A program made the translations under genes and the position numbers. From the NCBI GenBank assembly GCA_003697065.1, contig RFFY01000380.1:1-10778 (forward strand): a stretch of 10,778 nucleotides of DNA. Reading direction: 5' to 3'. Each line of letters begins with the position of its first letter. Positions within the stretch are counted from its first letter, which is position 1. Below are positions 1 to 5,485 of this stretch, in pieces. Under the pieces are notes generated by a model. That model did no database searches. It was not told where the DNA came from and was given only the letters and a program-made list of their open reading frames with translations. The stretch is from Actinomyces sp. (GTDB taxonomy: Bacteria; Actinomycetota; Acidimicrobiia; Acidimicrobiales; Aldehydirespiratoraceae).

Positions 1-326
1 GCCAAGACGCTTCTCAGTTCGCTCGGTGACCAGCGGTCGAGCGGTGCGGTCACGCGGATCAGGTACTCACCGTAGGCCAGCTCGTCGGGCTTCTCGCGAG
101 CGAGCTCCGACAGAGCCCCCCGGATACGCCGTCGTATCCGGTTGCGGGTCACGGCGGTCCCCACCTGACGGGGGATGGCGAAGGCGACACGCAGGGTCCG
201 TTCACCGGCGTCGCCCCCTGTGTCGGTGGCAGGCCGGTACACGACCTGGATCGGTCCCCGCCGGCGCCGCCTGCCCTCACGTCGGAGGGCCTCGAAGCGG
301 CGTCGCCCCGTCAGCGAGGTGATCAA
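1..326 (-). CDS. rnpA: Ribonuclease P protein component, C-terminus cut by window edge
   Basis: Protein cofactor of RNase P, which with the M1-type RNA removes 5' leaders from pre-tRNAs. Only the first 108 codons are present; the reading frame runs off base 1 without a stop. The translation begins MITSLTGRRRFEALRREGRR, the usual LxxRRRFExL-type start of the family. It then has a strand region (GERTLRVAFAIPRQVGTAVT) and the signature RNR motif (TRNRIRRRIRGAL, about residues 61-73), the basic helix that contacts the RNA. I chose the TTG at 326-324 because it overlaps the rpmH stop (TTGA), giving translational coupling, and because the protein aligns from its first residues with family N-termini. 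It lies downstream of rpmH in the usual rpmH-rnpA operon. The family is normally about 110-130 aa, so probably only a few residues are missing. Confidence 0.95.
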   Translation of the reverse strand, partial: MITSLTGRRRFEALRREGRRRRRGPIQVVYRPATDTGGDAGERTLRVAFAIPRQVGTAVTRNRIRRRIRGALSELAREKPDELAYGEYLIRVTAPLDRWSPSELRSVL

Positions 327-457
327 GCGGCCAGGCGGGCGCGTCCCTTACGGCGGCGGGCGCGGATCACGGCCCGGCCGGCGCGGGTGCGCATGCGGGC
401 GCGGAATCCGTGCTTCTTGTGGCGCTTGCGGACGTTCGGCTGGTAGGGGCGCTTCAT
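323..457 (-). CDS. rpmH: 50S ribosomal protein L34
   Basis: Small basic protein of the large ribosomal subunit that binds 23S rRNA. The complete frame encodes 44 residues, the normal family length, starting MKRPYQPNVRKRHKKHGF and ending RKGRARLAA. The KR-x-YQPN start, HGFRxRM centre and TRAGRAVIxARRRKGR tail are the L34 signature. The ATG at 457-455 is fixed by the family N-terminus and by a GGAGGA ribosome-binding site at 467-462. A longer GTG-started frame reaching 523 exists but would add residues not found in L34. The gene heads a minus-strand operon with rnpA, divergent from dnaA, which is the classic bacterial arrangement at oriC. Identification is certain. Confidence 0.98.
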   Translation of the reverse strand: MKRPYQPNVRKRHKKHGFRARMRTRAGRAVIRARRRKGRARLAA

Positions 458-461
458 CAGG

Positions 462-467
462 TCCTCC
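462..467 (-). promoter_or_regulatory. Ribosome-binding site of rpmH
   Basis: The minus strand reads GGAGGA, four bases before the ATG at 457. This strong Shine-Dalgarno match decides the short 44-residue start of L34. It contrasts with the weak sites in front of dnaA and recF. Confidence 0.75.
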
Positions 468-558
468 GAGGCGACGAGGGGGTGCACCCGGGTCGGGACG
501 GTGTCGCCGTGGCACGATGACACTCTGGCCCGGCGACACGGGGCGACCCGGACCGGCC

Positions 559-567
559 TGTGGAAAT
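559..567 (-). promoter_or_regulatory. Degenerate DnaA box in the rpmH leader
   Basis: The minus strand reads ATTTCCACA, seven of nine matches to the TTATCCACA DnaA box with the conserved TCCACA core intact. It lies just downstream of the putative rpmH start site, so bound DnaA could affect rpmH transcription. A single degenerate box in a GC-rich region can occur by chance. Confidence 0.4.
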
Positions 568-586
568 CGCCGGTCGCGGCGCCCTC

Positions 587-615
587 ACCGTAGGGTCACC
601 GAGCCCCGGTGGCAA
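587..615 (-). promoter_or_regulatory. Putative sigma70-type promoter of rpmH-rnpA
   Basis: On the minus strand a TTGCCA -35 element (615-610) is followed after exactly 17 bases by a TACGGT -10 element (592-587). Five of six -35 positions, the TAnnnT -10 pattern and ideal spacing make it the best promoter match in the gap. The transcript would start near 580 and carry about 120 bases of leader before rpmH. Not tested experimentally. Confidence 0.55.
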
Positions 616-702
616 CCAGGGATCCGCACCGTCATGGCCCCGGTCACCGGCCGCGACCAGCGGAGGCCGACGGGGTTCGGGGCCCCTCGGGCGTCGTGCC
701 GC

Positions 703-746
703 TCGAATGACACCGATGTCACCGAAACCACACAGCTGTCATTCGA
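703..746. repeat. 10-bp perfect inverted repeat with nested TGTCA motifs
   Basis: TCGAATGACA (703-712) is repeated as its reverse complement TGTCATTCGA (737-746), separated by 24 bases. The left arm also forms a second small dyad, TGACA-CCGA-TGTCA (708-721). It lies about 55 bases upstream of the putative dnaA -35 element and well beyond the rpmH promoter. It could be an operator for an unknown regulator or a cruciform; there is no T-run, so an intrinsic terminator is unlikely. Confidence 0.5.
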
Positions 747-798
747 CGCGCCGCTGCCCATGACTCCTCGGCATCCGGCGCCGGAGACTCCCTCCGGC

Positions 799-826
799 TT
801 GCGTCCCCACAGTGTGCTGGTACGTT
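799..826 (+). promoter_or_regulatory. Putative dnaA promoter
   Basis: TTGCGT (799-804) and TACGTT (821-826) are separated by 16 bases and match the actinobacterial TTGnnn / TAnnnT pattern. A start site near 833 would place the head-to-head DnaA boxes at 919-938 in the transcribed leader, consistent with autoregulation. A weak DnaA-box-like GTCCCCACA (803-811) overlaps the spacer. Confidence 0.45.
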
Positions 827-836
827 CGCCGGTCCC

Positions 837-965
837 ATGACGACGCCCGAGTGCGCACCCCCCGGGTCACCGCCTCGGCTCATCGACATCTTGCGAGCGA
901 CGACGATCGACGACCACCTCGTCCACACCTGTGGACGACGCTGTGGAGACGGGATGGACAGGTGA
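837..965 (+). CDS. Putative short leader frame overlapping dnaA
   Basis: An ATG 10 bases after the putative -10 box opens a 42-codon frame whose TGA (963-965) overlaps the dnaA GTG (962-964) as GTGA. The product begins MTTPECAPPGSPPRLIDILR, matches no family I know, and its last third is encoded by the DnaA-box palindrome. No Shine-Dalgarno precedes the ATG; the predicted leader is only about 4 nt, so translation would be near-leaderless. dnaA itself has only a weak ribosome-binding site (GGAG 13 nt away), which would fit coupling from this frame. Any gene starting GTGA has such an overlapping stop, and a 42-codon open frame is not rare at this GC content. Treat as a hypothesis. Confidence 0.3.
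   Translation: MTTPECAPPGSPPRLIDILRATTIDDHLVHTCGRRCGDGMDR
919..938. promoter_or_regulatory. Head-to-head pair of DnaA boxes before dnaA
   Basis: TCGTCCACA (919-927, plus) and its exact reverse complement TGTGGACGA (930-938) are separated by two bases, forming a perfect 20-bp dyad. TCGTCCACA keeps the invariant TCCACA core and fits the GC-leaning actinobacterial consensus near TTGTCCACA. A weaker third copy, GTCTCCACA on the minus strand, lies at 950-942. The pair ends 23 bases before the dnaA GTG, so DnaA bound here should control its own expression and could help at the origin. Confidence 0.7.
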
Positions 966-2344
966 CCACGCACGACGAACCCGACGACCTCTGGACCCAT
1001 TGCGCCGCCAACATCCGAGCCCAGGTCAGTGACGCCGTCTGGCGCACGACCTTCAGCGGGGCCCGGGCCATCGCCCTCGAAGACGGCGAACTGGTCCTCG
1101 AGGTTCCCAACAGCCTCCAAAAGAGCCGCATCGAAGGCCGCTACCTCAGCCTGGTGCAGGATGCCATCGACCAGAGCGCCCCCGAGATACGCGTCCGGGT
1201 CGAGATCTCCGACGACCGGGGCCGCCTCGATCTCGAGGTACCCCCACCCGATCTCCCCGACGCCGCGACCACCACCGCCGAACGCGCCGAGCCCGCCACC
1301 GCCACCGGCGCCACTCCCGCTCCGCCCCTGGCCACGGGTTTCACCTTCGACGACTTCGTCACCGGCGCCTCCAACCGCTTCGCCCACGCCGCCGCTTTGT
1401 CGGTGGCCGAGACGCCGGCGGCCTCCTACAACCCCTTGTTCATCCACGGCGACTCGGGCCTGGGCAAGACCCACCTGCTGCGCGCCATCGCCCACTATGT
1501 GACCCACCACTATCCCAACTACCGGGTCCGCTACGTGTCGACCGAGACCTTCCTCAACGAGTTCGTCGAGGCCATCCGCACCAACGCCCTCCCCGACTTC
1601 AAGCGGCGCTACCGCGAAAACGACGTCCTGTTGGTCGACGACATCCAGTTCATGGAGGGCAAGGACGGCCTCCAGGAGGAGTTCTTCCACACCTTCAACG
1701 AGCTCCACCAGAACCACAAGCAGATCGTGCTGTCGTCGGATCGACCGCCCGATGCCATTCCCACCCTCGAGGACCGCCTGCGCAACCGCTTCAAGTGGGG
1801 CCTGATCACCGACATCCAGCCCCCCGATCTCGAGACCCGCCTCGCCATCTTGCACAAGAAGGCCGAATCGACGGCCGTGCAGATCCCCGACGAGGTCTTC
1901 GCCTTCATCGCCGAGAACATCACCGAGTCGATCCGTGAACTCGAAGGGGCCCTCATCAAGGTCACGGCCTACGCCAACCTCACCCGCCAGCCCCTGACCC
2001 TCGATCTGGCCCGCCTGGTGCTCGCCGACCTCATCACCAACCTCGACAAGCCACCGGTCACCGCCGAGCGCATCATCGAAGAGACCGCCGCCCTGTTCGG
2101 CTTCACCCCCGAGCTCATCGTCGGCGGCAGTCGGCGCCGCCCCCTCGTCGAGGCCCGCCAGATCGCCATGTACGTCACCCGCAACATGACCGAGCTGTCC
2201 TATCCCGACATCGGGCGGGCCTTCGGCAACCGCGATCACACCACGGTCATGCACGCCGTGCGCAAGATCGAGGAACGGATGGGGGAGCGTCGCCAGATCT
2301 TCGACCGCGTCCAGGAGCTCCAGCAGCGTCTCAACAGCGGGTGA
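962..2344 (+). CDS. dnaA: Chromosomal replication initiator protein DnaA
   Basis: AAA+ ATPase that binds DnaA boxes as an ATP-bound oligomer, melts oriC and recruits the helicase. The 460-residue product shows all four domains: N-terminal domain I (about 1-90, starting DDLWTHCAANIRAQVSDAVW), a short Ala/Thr/Pro-rich linker (about 95-125), the AAA+ core and the DNA-binding domain. Motifs include Walker A GDSGLGKT (163-170), Walker B VLLVDDIQF (222-230), sensor 1 LSSDRPP (258-263), the arginine-finger region EDRLRNRFKWGL (270-281) and sensor 2 ESIRELEGAL. The DnaA signature helix-turn-helix ends GNRDHTTVMHA (422-432). I chose GTG 962 because family homology begins there; the frame extends upstream to 812 without similarity. 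The linker is short compared with mycobacterial DnaA. DnaA boxes lie on both sides of the gene. Identification is certain; the start is very likely. Confidence 0.98.
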   Translation: MTTHDEPDDLWTHCAANIRAQVSDAVWRTTFSGARAIALEDGELVLEVPNSLQKSRIEGRYLSLVQDAIDQSAPEIRVRVEISDDRGRLDLEVPPPDLPDAATTTAERAEPATATGATPAPPLATGFTFDDFVTGASNRFAHAAALSVAETPAASYNPLFIHGDSGLGKTHLLRAIAHYVTHHYPNYRVRYVSTETFLNEFVEAIRTNALPDFKRRYRENDVLLVDDIQFMEGKDGLQEEFFHTFNELHQNHKQIVLSSDRPPDAIPTLEDRLRNRFKWGLITDIQPPDLETRLAILHKKAESTAVQIPDEVFAFIAENITESIRELEGALIKVTAYANLTRQPLTLDLARLVLADLITNLDKPPVTAERIIEETAALFGFTPELIVGGSRRRPLVEARQIAMYVTRNMTELSYPDIGRAFGNRDHTTVMHAVRKIEERMGERRQIFDRVQELQQRLNSG

Positions 2345-2370
2345 CACCGGGCCGGACCCGGGGACGACCC

Positions 2371-2418
2371 TGGGGACGAGGCGGGGAGATCCTCGGGACG
2401 AGAGCCCCCTCGTCCCCA
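2371..2418. repeat. 11-bp perfect inverted repeat after dnaA
   Basis: TGGGGACGAGG (2371-2381) returns as CCTCGTCCCCA (2408-2418) with a 26-base loop. As RNA it would form a very stable hairpin starting 27 bases after the dnaA stop. There is no T-run, so if it ends dnaA transcription it is not a canonical intrinsic terminator. As DNA it is two head-to-head TCGTCCCCA boxes, echoing the TCGTCCACA pair at 919-938, so a DnaA-binding role is an equally good reading. Confidence 0.6.
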
Positions 2419-2516
2419 CCGGTCCCCAGCTCCCCCCGGTCCACCCGCCCCGACCCGCGACGGATGGGGAGACGGTGGGGACGCCCGATCCCCGCCGATT
2501 CGGGCCTCACGGGTCC

Positions 2517-2532
2517 CTATCCACAATCCACA
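2517..2532 (+). promoter_or_regulatory. Two overlapping tandem DnaA boxes
   Basis: CTATCCACA (2517-2525, eight of nine to TTATCCACA) and CAATCCACA (2524-2532, seven of nine) lie on the same strand, offset by seven bases, and share two bases. Both keep the ATCCACA core. They border the least GC-rich patch of the region, the position expected of boxes from which DnaA loads onto single-stranded DNA. Confidence 0.7.
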
Positions 2533-2560
2533 GGCCCTATCAGGTCCTACTATCAGACAT
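2533..2560. other. Probable unwinding element with DnaA-trio-like triplets
   Basis: Directly after the second DnaA box comes GGCC and then CTATCAG, repeated exactly 13 bases later (2537-2543 and 2550-2556). Under CTACTATCA (2547-2555) the bottom strand reads 3'-GAT-GAT-AGT-5', like the DnaA-trio motif that guides DnaA onto one strand in Bacillus. Box, GC patch, trio is the order described for basal origin unwinding systems. Assignment is by resemblance only. Confidence 0.45.
2548..2553 (+). promoter_or_regulatory. Putative dnaN -10 element
   Basis: TACTAT fits TAnnnT and lies 37 bases before the dnaN ATG at 2591. No good -35 is present at the right distance because the DnaA boxes occupy that position. 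Transcription of dnaN from here would run out of the unwinding region and could be blocked by bound DnaA. Weak evidence. Confidence 0.3.
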
Positions 2561-2590
2561 CTCCAACACCGTGAAAGAAGTGGTCCCACC

Positions 2591-3688
2591 ATGGGCATGA
2601 AGTTCCGATGCGAACGAGACGTCCTCGTCGAGGCGCTCGGCGCCGCCGGCCGGGCGGTCACGACCCGCGGCGCTCTGCCGGTGCTGCAAGGTGTGCATCT
2701 CGAGTTGAGCGGTGACCGTCTGCGCGTCACCGGCAGCGATCTCGATCTGACCATCTCCGTCACCGCCACCGTCGCCGGCAACAGCGACGGGGTGGCGGTG
2801 CTGCCGGCCAAGCTCGTGACCGACGTGGTCCGCTCCCTGCGCCCGGGTGCGGTCGACGTGAGCGTCGACGACGACGACGCCCGCATCGTGGCCGCCCCCT
2901 CGGAGTTCGCCATCCGGGTCGTTCCCGCTGACGACTTTCCCCAGCTGCCCGAGCCCGACGGCGACGCCGTGACCCTCGACGCCGCCGCCTTCCGTGAAGC
3001 TCTGCGTCAGGTGGTTCCGGCCGCCTCGTCCGACGATGCCCGACCGATCCTGACCGGTGTGCTCATGGCGGCCGAGGCCGACGGGTTGCGCCTCGTCGCC
3101 ACCGATTCCTACCGCCTGGCCGTCCGCGATCTGCCGGGCACCTCGGTGCTCGGTGAGGGTCAGCACGTCCTGGTCCCGAGCCGGGCCCTCACGGAGCTCG
3201 GTCGGGTGATCGGCGACGGCACCGACCTCACCTTGCGCCTCGGTGACCGCGACGCCCGCTTCGAGGTCGGTGACGTGACGGTGGCGACCCGTCTCATCGA
3301 GGGCGACTTCCCGAACTACCGGGGCCTCATCCCCCAGAACCATCCGAACCGTCTGACCGTGCCCCGCGACGACCTGCTCGAAGCGGTCAAGCGGGTCCGG
3401 CTCCTGGCCCAGGAGTCCACCCCGGTACGTCTGGCCATGTCGGCCGACGGATTGGAGCTGGTGGCGGTGACCCAGGACATCGGTCAGGCCCACGAGTCGG
3501 TGCCGGCCCGCTACGAGGGCACCGACCTCACCGTCGCGTTCAATCCCGAGTACCTCCTCGACGGCATCGAAGCCGCCGGCGGCGACGAGATCACCCTCGA
3601 GACCGTCGACGAACTCAAGCCCGCCCTCATCCGCTCGGTCGGCGACGACTCCTACCTGTACCTGCTCATGCCGGTCCGGGTCAGCTGA
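2591..3688 (+). CDS. dnaN: DNA polymerase III beta subunit (sliding clamp)
   Basis: Ring-shaped homodimer that encircles DNA and tethers polymerase III and repair factors. The 365-residue product has the normal length and three-domain fold of the family. It begins MGMKFRCERDVLVEALGAAGRAV, continues with the typical LPVLQGVHLELSGDRLRVTGSDLDLTI stretch in domain 1 and GVLMAAEADGLRLVATDSYRLAV in domain 2, and ends SYLYLLMPVRVS, the C-terminal strand beside the peptide-binding pocket. I kept ATG 2591 because an AAAGAAG purine run (2574-2580) lies 10 bases upstream. Most family members start directly with MKF, so ATG 2597 is possible; the choice changes two residues. The gene follows the origin and precedes recF by 19 bases, so the two are probably co-transcribed. 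Confidence 0.98.
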   Translation: MGMKFRCERDVLVEALGAAGRAVTTRGALPVLQGVHLELSGDRLRVTGSDLDLTISVTATVAGNSDGVAVLPAKLVTDVVRSLRPGAVDVSVDDDDARIVAAPSEFAIRVVPADDFPQLPEPDGDAVTLDAAAFREALRQVVPAASSDDARPILTGVLMAAEADGLRLVATDSYRLAVRDLPGTSVLGEGQHVLVPSRALTELGRVIGDGTDLTLRLGDRDARFEVGDVTVATRLIEGDFPNYRGLIPQNHPNRLTVPRDDLLEAVKRVRLLAQESTPVRLAMSADGLELVAVTQDIGQAHESVPARYEGTDLTVAFNPEYLLDGIEAAGGDEITLETVDELKPALIRSVGDDSYLYLLMPVRVS

Positions 3689-3707
3689 GACCGGCCGGCC
3701 AGCCGGC

Positions 3708-4823
3708 GTGCGTGTCACCCATCTGTCCCTGCGGGACTTCCGGTCCTACGCCGACGCCGAGGTCGATCTCGCCGAGGGTCTCACCGTCGTCGAGGGCCCC
3801 AACGGCGAGGGCAAGACGAACCTCGTCGAAGCGATCGTGTGGCTCTCGGGGGCCGGTTCGTTGCGGGGGGCTCCCGACGAGGCTCTGGTACGACGGGGGG
3901 CGCAGGAGGCGATCGTGCGGGCCGAGGTGGTGGGCGACGACGCTCGTGAGCACCTGATCGAGGTGGCCATCAACGCCCGGGGTCGCAACCGGATACAGGT
4001 CGACCGCCAGGCGGTGCGCCGCGTGGCTGACCTGGCGGGAACCCTGGTGGTCACCGTGTTCGCCCCCGACGACCTCGAGGTGGTGAAGGGTTCGCCGTCG
4101 CGGCGTCGTCGCTGGATCGACGAGGCCGTCACGGCGTGTCGTCCCCGCACTGCCCGCCTGCGCAGCGAGCTCGAACGGATCCTCCGCCAGCGCAACGCCC
4201 TGTTGCGTCAGGCCGGCGGGCGTCTCGACGAGTCGGCCCGCATCACCCTCGACGTGTGGGACGCCAAACTGGCCGAGGTCGGCGACCGCCTACGTACCGA
4301 GAGGCTGACCACGCTCGCCGCCCTGCGACCCGCCCTGGTCGAGGTCCACCGCCGGGTGGCGGGCGGTTCCGACGAACTGGCCGCCGAGTACGTGTCGAGC
4401 TGGCCCGCCGACGAGGCGCTGGCCGACGCTCTGGCCCGGGTACGCGATCTCGACGTGCGACGGGGGGTCACCACGGTGGGACCCCACCGCGACGACATCG
4501 AGTTCACCGTCGACGGTCTCGCCGCCCGGGTCCACGCCTCCCAGGGCGAGCAACGCACGGTGGCGGTGGCCCTGCGCCTGGCCGTCGACGCCGTGGTCCG
4601 GGCCGAACGGGCGGTCGTTCCGGTGCTCGTCCTCGACGACGTGTTCTCCGAACTCGACGACGAACGCGCCGCCCGCCTGGTCGAGGCCCTGCCACCCGGC
4701 CAACGCATCGTGACCACGGCCACCGGTCTGCCGCCGGGCACCCGGGCCGAGCGGGTCCTGCGGGTGTCGGCGGGCCGGGTCAAGCCGGTCGAGCCGGGAC
4801 CGGATCTGGTGGTGGCACGGTGA
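3708..4823 (+). CDS. recF: DNA replication and repair protein RecF
   Basis: SMC-like ATPase that binds gapped DNA and, with RecO and RecR, loads RecA at stalled forks. The 371-residue product begins MRVTHLSLRDFRSYADAEV, the standard RecF N-terminus. It has Walker A GPNGEGKT (30-37), the family KGSPSRRRRWIDE segment (128-139), VGPHRDDIEF (257-266), the ABC signature ASQGEQR (277-283) and Walker B VLVLDDVFSELDD (306-318). All catalytic motifs are intact and the length is normal. GTG 3708 is fixed by homology; there is no clear ribosome-binding site in the 19 bases after dnaN, so coupling to dnaN translation is likely. The last base triplet overlaps the dciA start as GTGA. Confidence 0.97.
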   Translation: MRVTHLSLRDFRSYADAEVDLAEGLTVVEGPNGEGKTNLVEAIVWLSGAGSLRGAPDEALVRRGAQEAIVRAEVVGDDAREHLIEVAINARGRNRIQVDRQAVRRVADLAGTLVVTVFAPDDLEVVKGSPSRRRRWIDEAVTACRPRTARLRSELERILRQRNALLRQAGGRLDESARITLDVWDAKLAEVGDRLRTERLTTLAALRPALVEVHRRVAGGSDELAAEYVSSWPADEALADALARVRDLDVRRGVTTVGPHRDDIEFTVDGLAARVHASQGEQRTVAVALRLAVDAVVRAERAVVPVLVLDDVFSELDDERAARLVEALPPGQRIVTTATGLPPGTRAERVLRVSAGRVKPVEPGPDLVVAR

Positions 4824-5170
4824 CCGGGCGGGGGGCGGACCGCGGGCGGTGGCGTCGGCCCGGTCACCGCGGCGACCCCGGTCCGCGACCGGTGGGGGCA
4901 TCGCTGGAGCGTCTGCTGGGTCTGCTCGACGTGCCCTCGCCGGGCGTGCTCGAGGTGGTCTTCGGCCGGTGGGAGGAGGTGGTGGGGCCCGATCTCGCCG
5001 CCCGCAGTCGCCCGGTGGGCATCGACGGCGACGAACTCACCGTCGAGGTCGACGACGGGGCCTGGGCGAGCGAGTTCCGCTGGCTGCACGACGAGATCGT
5101 CGAACGTCTCAGCACCGTCTCCGGCAGTGATCGTCTCCGTCGCGTCCGGGTGCGTGTCCGGCGGCGCTGA
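4820..5170 (+). CDS. dciA: DciA-like replicative helicase factor (DUF721)
   Basis: DciA proteins assist loading of the replicative helicase DnaB in bacteria that lack DnaC or DnaI; the mycobacterial homologue sits at the same locus. The 116-residue product has a basic, Arg/Gly-rich N-terminus (about 1-27). The DUF721 core follows: ASLERLLGLLDVPSPG, then VFGRWEEVVGPDLAARSRPVG with the near-invariant W...VG..lA..s.P pattern, then LTVEVDDGAWASEFRWL and a basic end (VRVRVRRR). I chose GTG 4820 because it overlaps the recF stop (GTGA), so the two are translationally coupled. Internal GTG starts would remove only the basic tail. Context between recF and gyrB is the strongest support; the family match is also clear. 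Confidence 0.88.
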   Translation: MTGRGADRGRWRRPGHRGDPGPRPVGASLERLLGLLDVPSPGVLEVVFGRWEEVVGPDLAARSRPVGIDGDELTVEVDDGAWASEFRWLHDEIVERLSTVSGSDRLRRVRVRVRRR

Positions 5171-5240
5171 GGGGGTATCTCCAACCCGCCTCCCCCCGCC
5201 CCTGCCGAGCCGTCGGAAGCGCCGTCCGCGGGGGTCGCGC

Positions 5241-5249
5241 TGGTAGACT
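5241..5249 (+). promoter_or_regulatory. Putative extended -10 promoter of gyrB
   Basis: TGG followed by TAGACT (5244-5249) is an extended -10 element (TGn-TAnnnT). No convincing -35 lies 16-18 bases upstream, which is common for actinobacterial promoters. The same hexamer TAGACT recurs at 10591-10596 before the last gene. The gyrB-gyrA pair is the likely transcript. Confidence 0.5.
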
Positions 5250-5258
5250 GGACGCACC

Positions 5259-5485
5259 GTGTCGAGGCGGATTCACCAGCGGTGGGACACCGCGACGAAC
5301 CCCACCGCAGACCCGTCCGCTCCCGATCCGTCGCCTCGCCCGCACCACCGTGTCCCGCGGTCGAACCGGTCCCCGATCGCACCGCTCGCCGGCCCGACCG
5401 GCTCGATCGCGAGCCCGGCGGTCCCCGATCCGGCACCGTGCGACACGTCGGGTCGCGTCGCCTCGTCGACAAGCCAGGAGAGCCC

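Larger units (their letters stand above)
458..961. other. rpmH-dnaA divergent intergenic region, left arm of the origin
   Basis: This 504-base stretch holds no recognised standard gene. It contains, in order, the rpmH leader with its ribosome-binding site, a degenerate DnaA box at 559-567, the rpmH promoter at 587-615 and a 10-bp inverted repeat with TGTCA motifs at 703-746. The dnaA promoter follows at 799-826, then a putative short leader frame at 837-965 and a head-to-head DnaA-box pair at 919-938. Regulation of dnaA by its own product and possible participation in origin function are inferred from the box positions. Confidence 0.7.
2345..2590. other. Probable replication origin oriC (dnaA-dnaN intergenic region)
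   Basis: No gene lies here. The left part (2355-2490) is extremely GC-rich and carries many 9-mers related to TCGTCCCCA. Plus-oriented: 2410-2418 and 2420-2428. Minus-oriented: 2359-2367, 2371-2379, 2393-2401, 2465-2473 and 2476-2484. The right part (2515-2580) drops to roughly even base composition and has two overlapping DnaA boxes followed by a short repeat, a layout matching initiator-binding clusters next to an unwinding element. Position between dnaA and dnaN, where actinobacterial origins sit, supports the call. Replication activity is inferred, not shown. Confidence 0.75.
5171..5485. other. dciA-gyrB intergenic region: gyrB promoter and long leader
   Basis: The first 70 bases hold nothing I recognise and no clear dciA terminator. 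A TAGACT -10 element at 5244-5249 starts a leader of about 230 bases before gyrB, nearly all covered by a possible 76-codon frame (5259-5489). A good gyrB ribosome-binding site ends the region. Supercoiling control of gyrase promoters is known in other bacteria but cannot be read from this sequence. Confidence 0.6.

Noticed and set aside
457..588. 44-codon frame ending TGATG on the rpmH start
   Set aside because: Its GTG overlaps the putative rpmH -10 box, so that promoter could not express it, and rpmH has its own strong ribosome-binding site; chance is the simpler reading.
812..961. Upstream GTG start adding 50 residues to DnaA
   Set aside because: The added segment is not DnaA-like and would require reading through the putative promoter's start-site region and DnaA-box dyad; homology starts at GTG 962.
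719..2419. 566-codon open frame on the minus strand opposite dnaA
   Set aside because: The opposite strand carries intact dnaA with all motifs. GC-rich wobble positions keep the antisense frame open, and its product is an Asp/Val/Gly/Leu-rich composition artefact without domains.
2540..3718. 392-codon minus-strand frame opposite dnaN
   Set aside because: Same codon-bias shadow, covering the entire sliding clamp gene; repetitive GxVGxV composition and no family resemblance.
4136..4819. Extension of the dciA frame back through recF
   Set aside because: An Arg/Pro/Gly-rich out-of-frame read of recF; DUF721 similarity begins only after 4820, where a coupled GTG start exists.
5282..5485. In-frame 68-residue extension of GyrB
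   Set aside because: The added residues are Arg/Pro-rich without GyrB similarity, third-position G+C is lower than in the real gene, and a ribosome-binding site marks GTG 5486.
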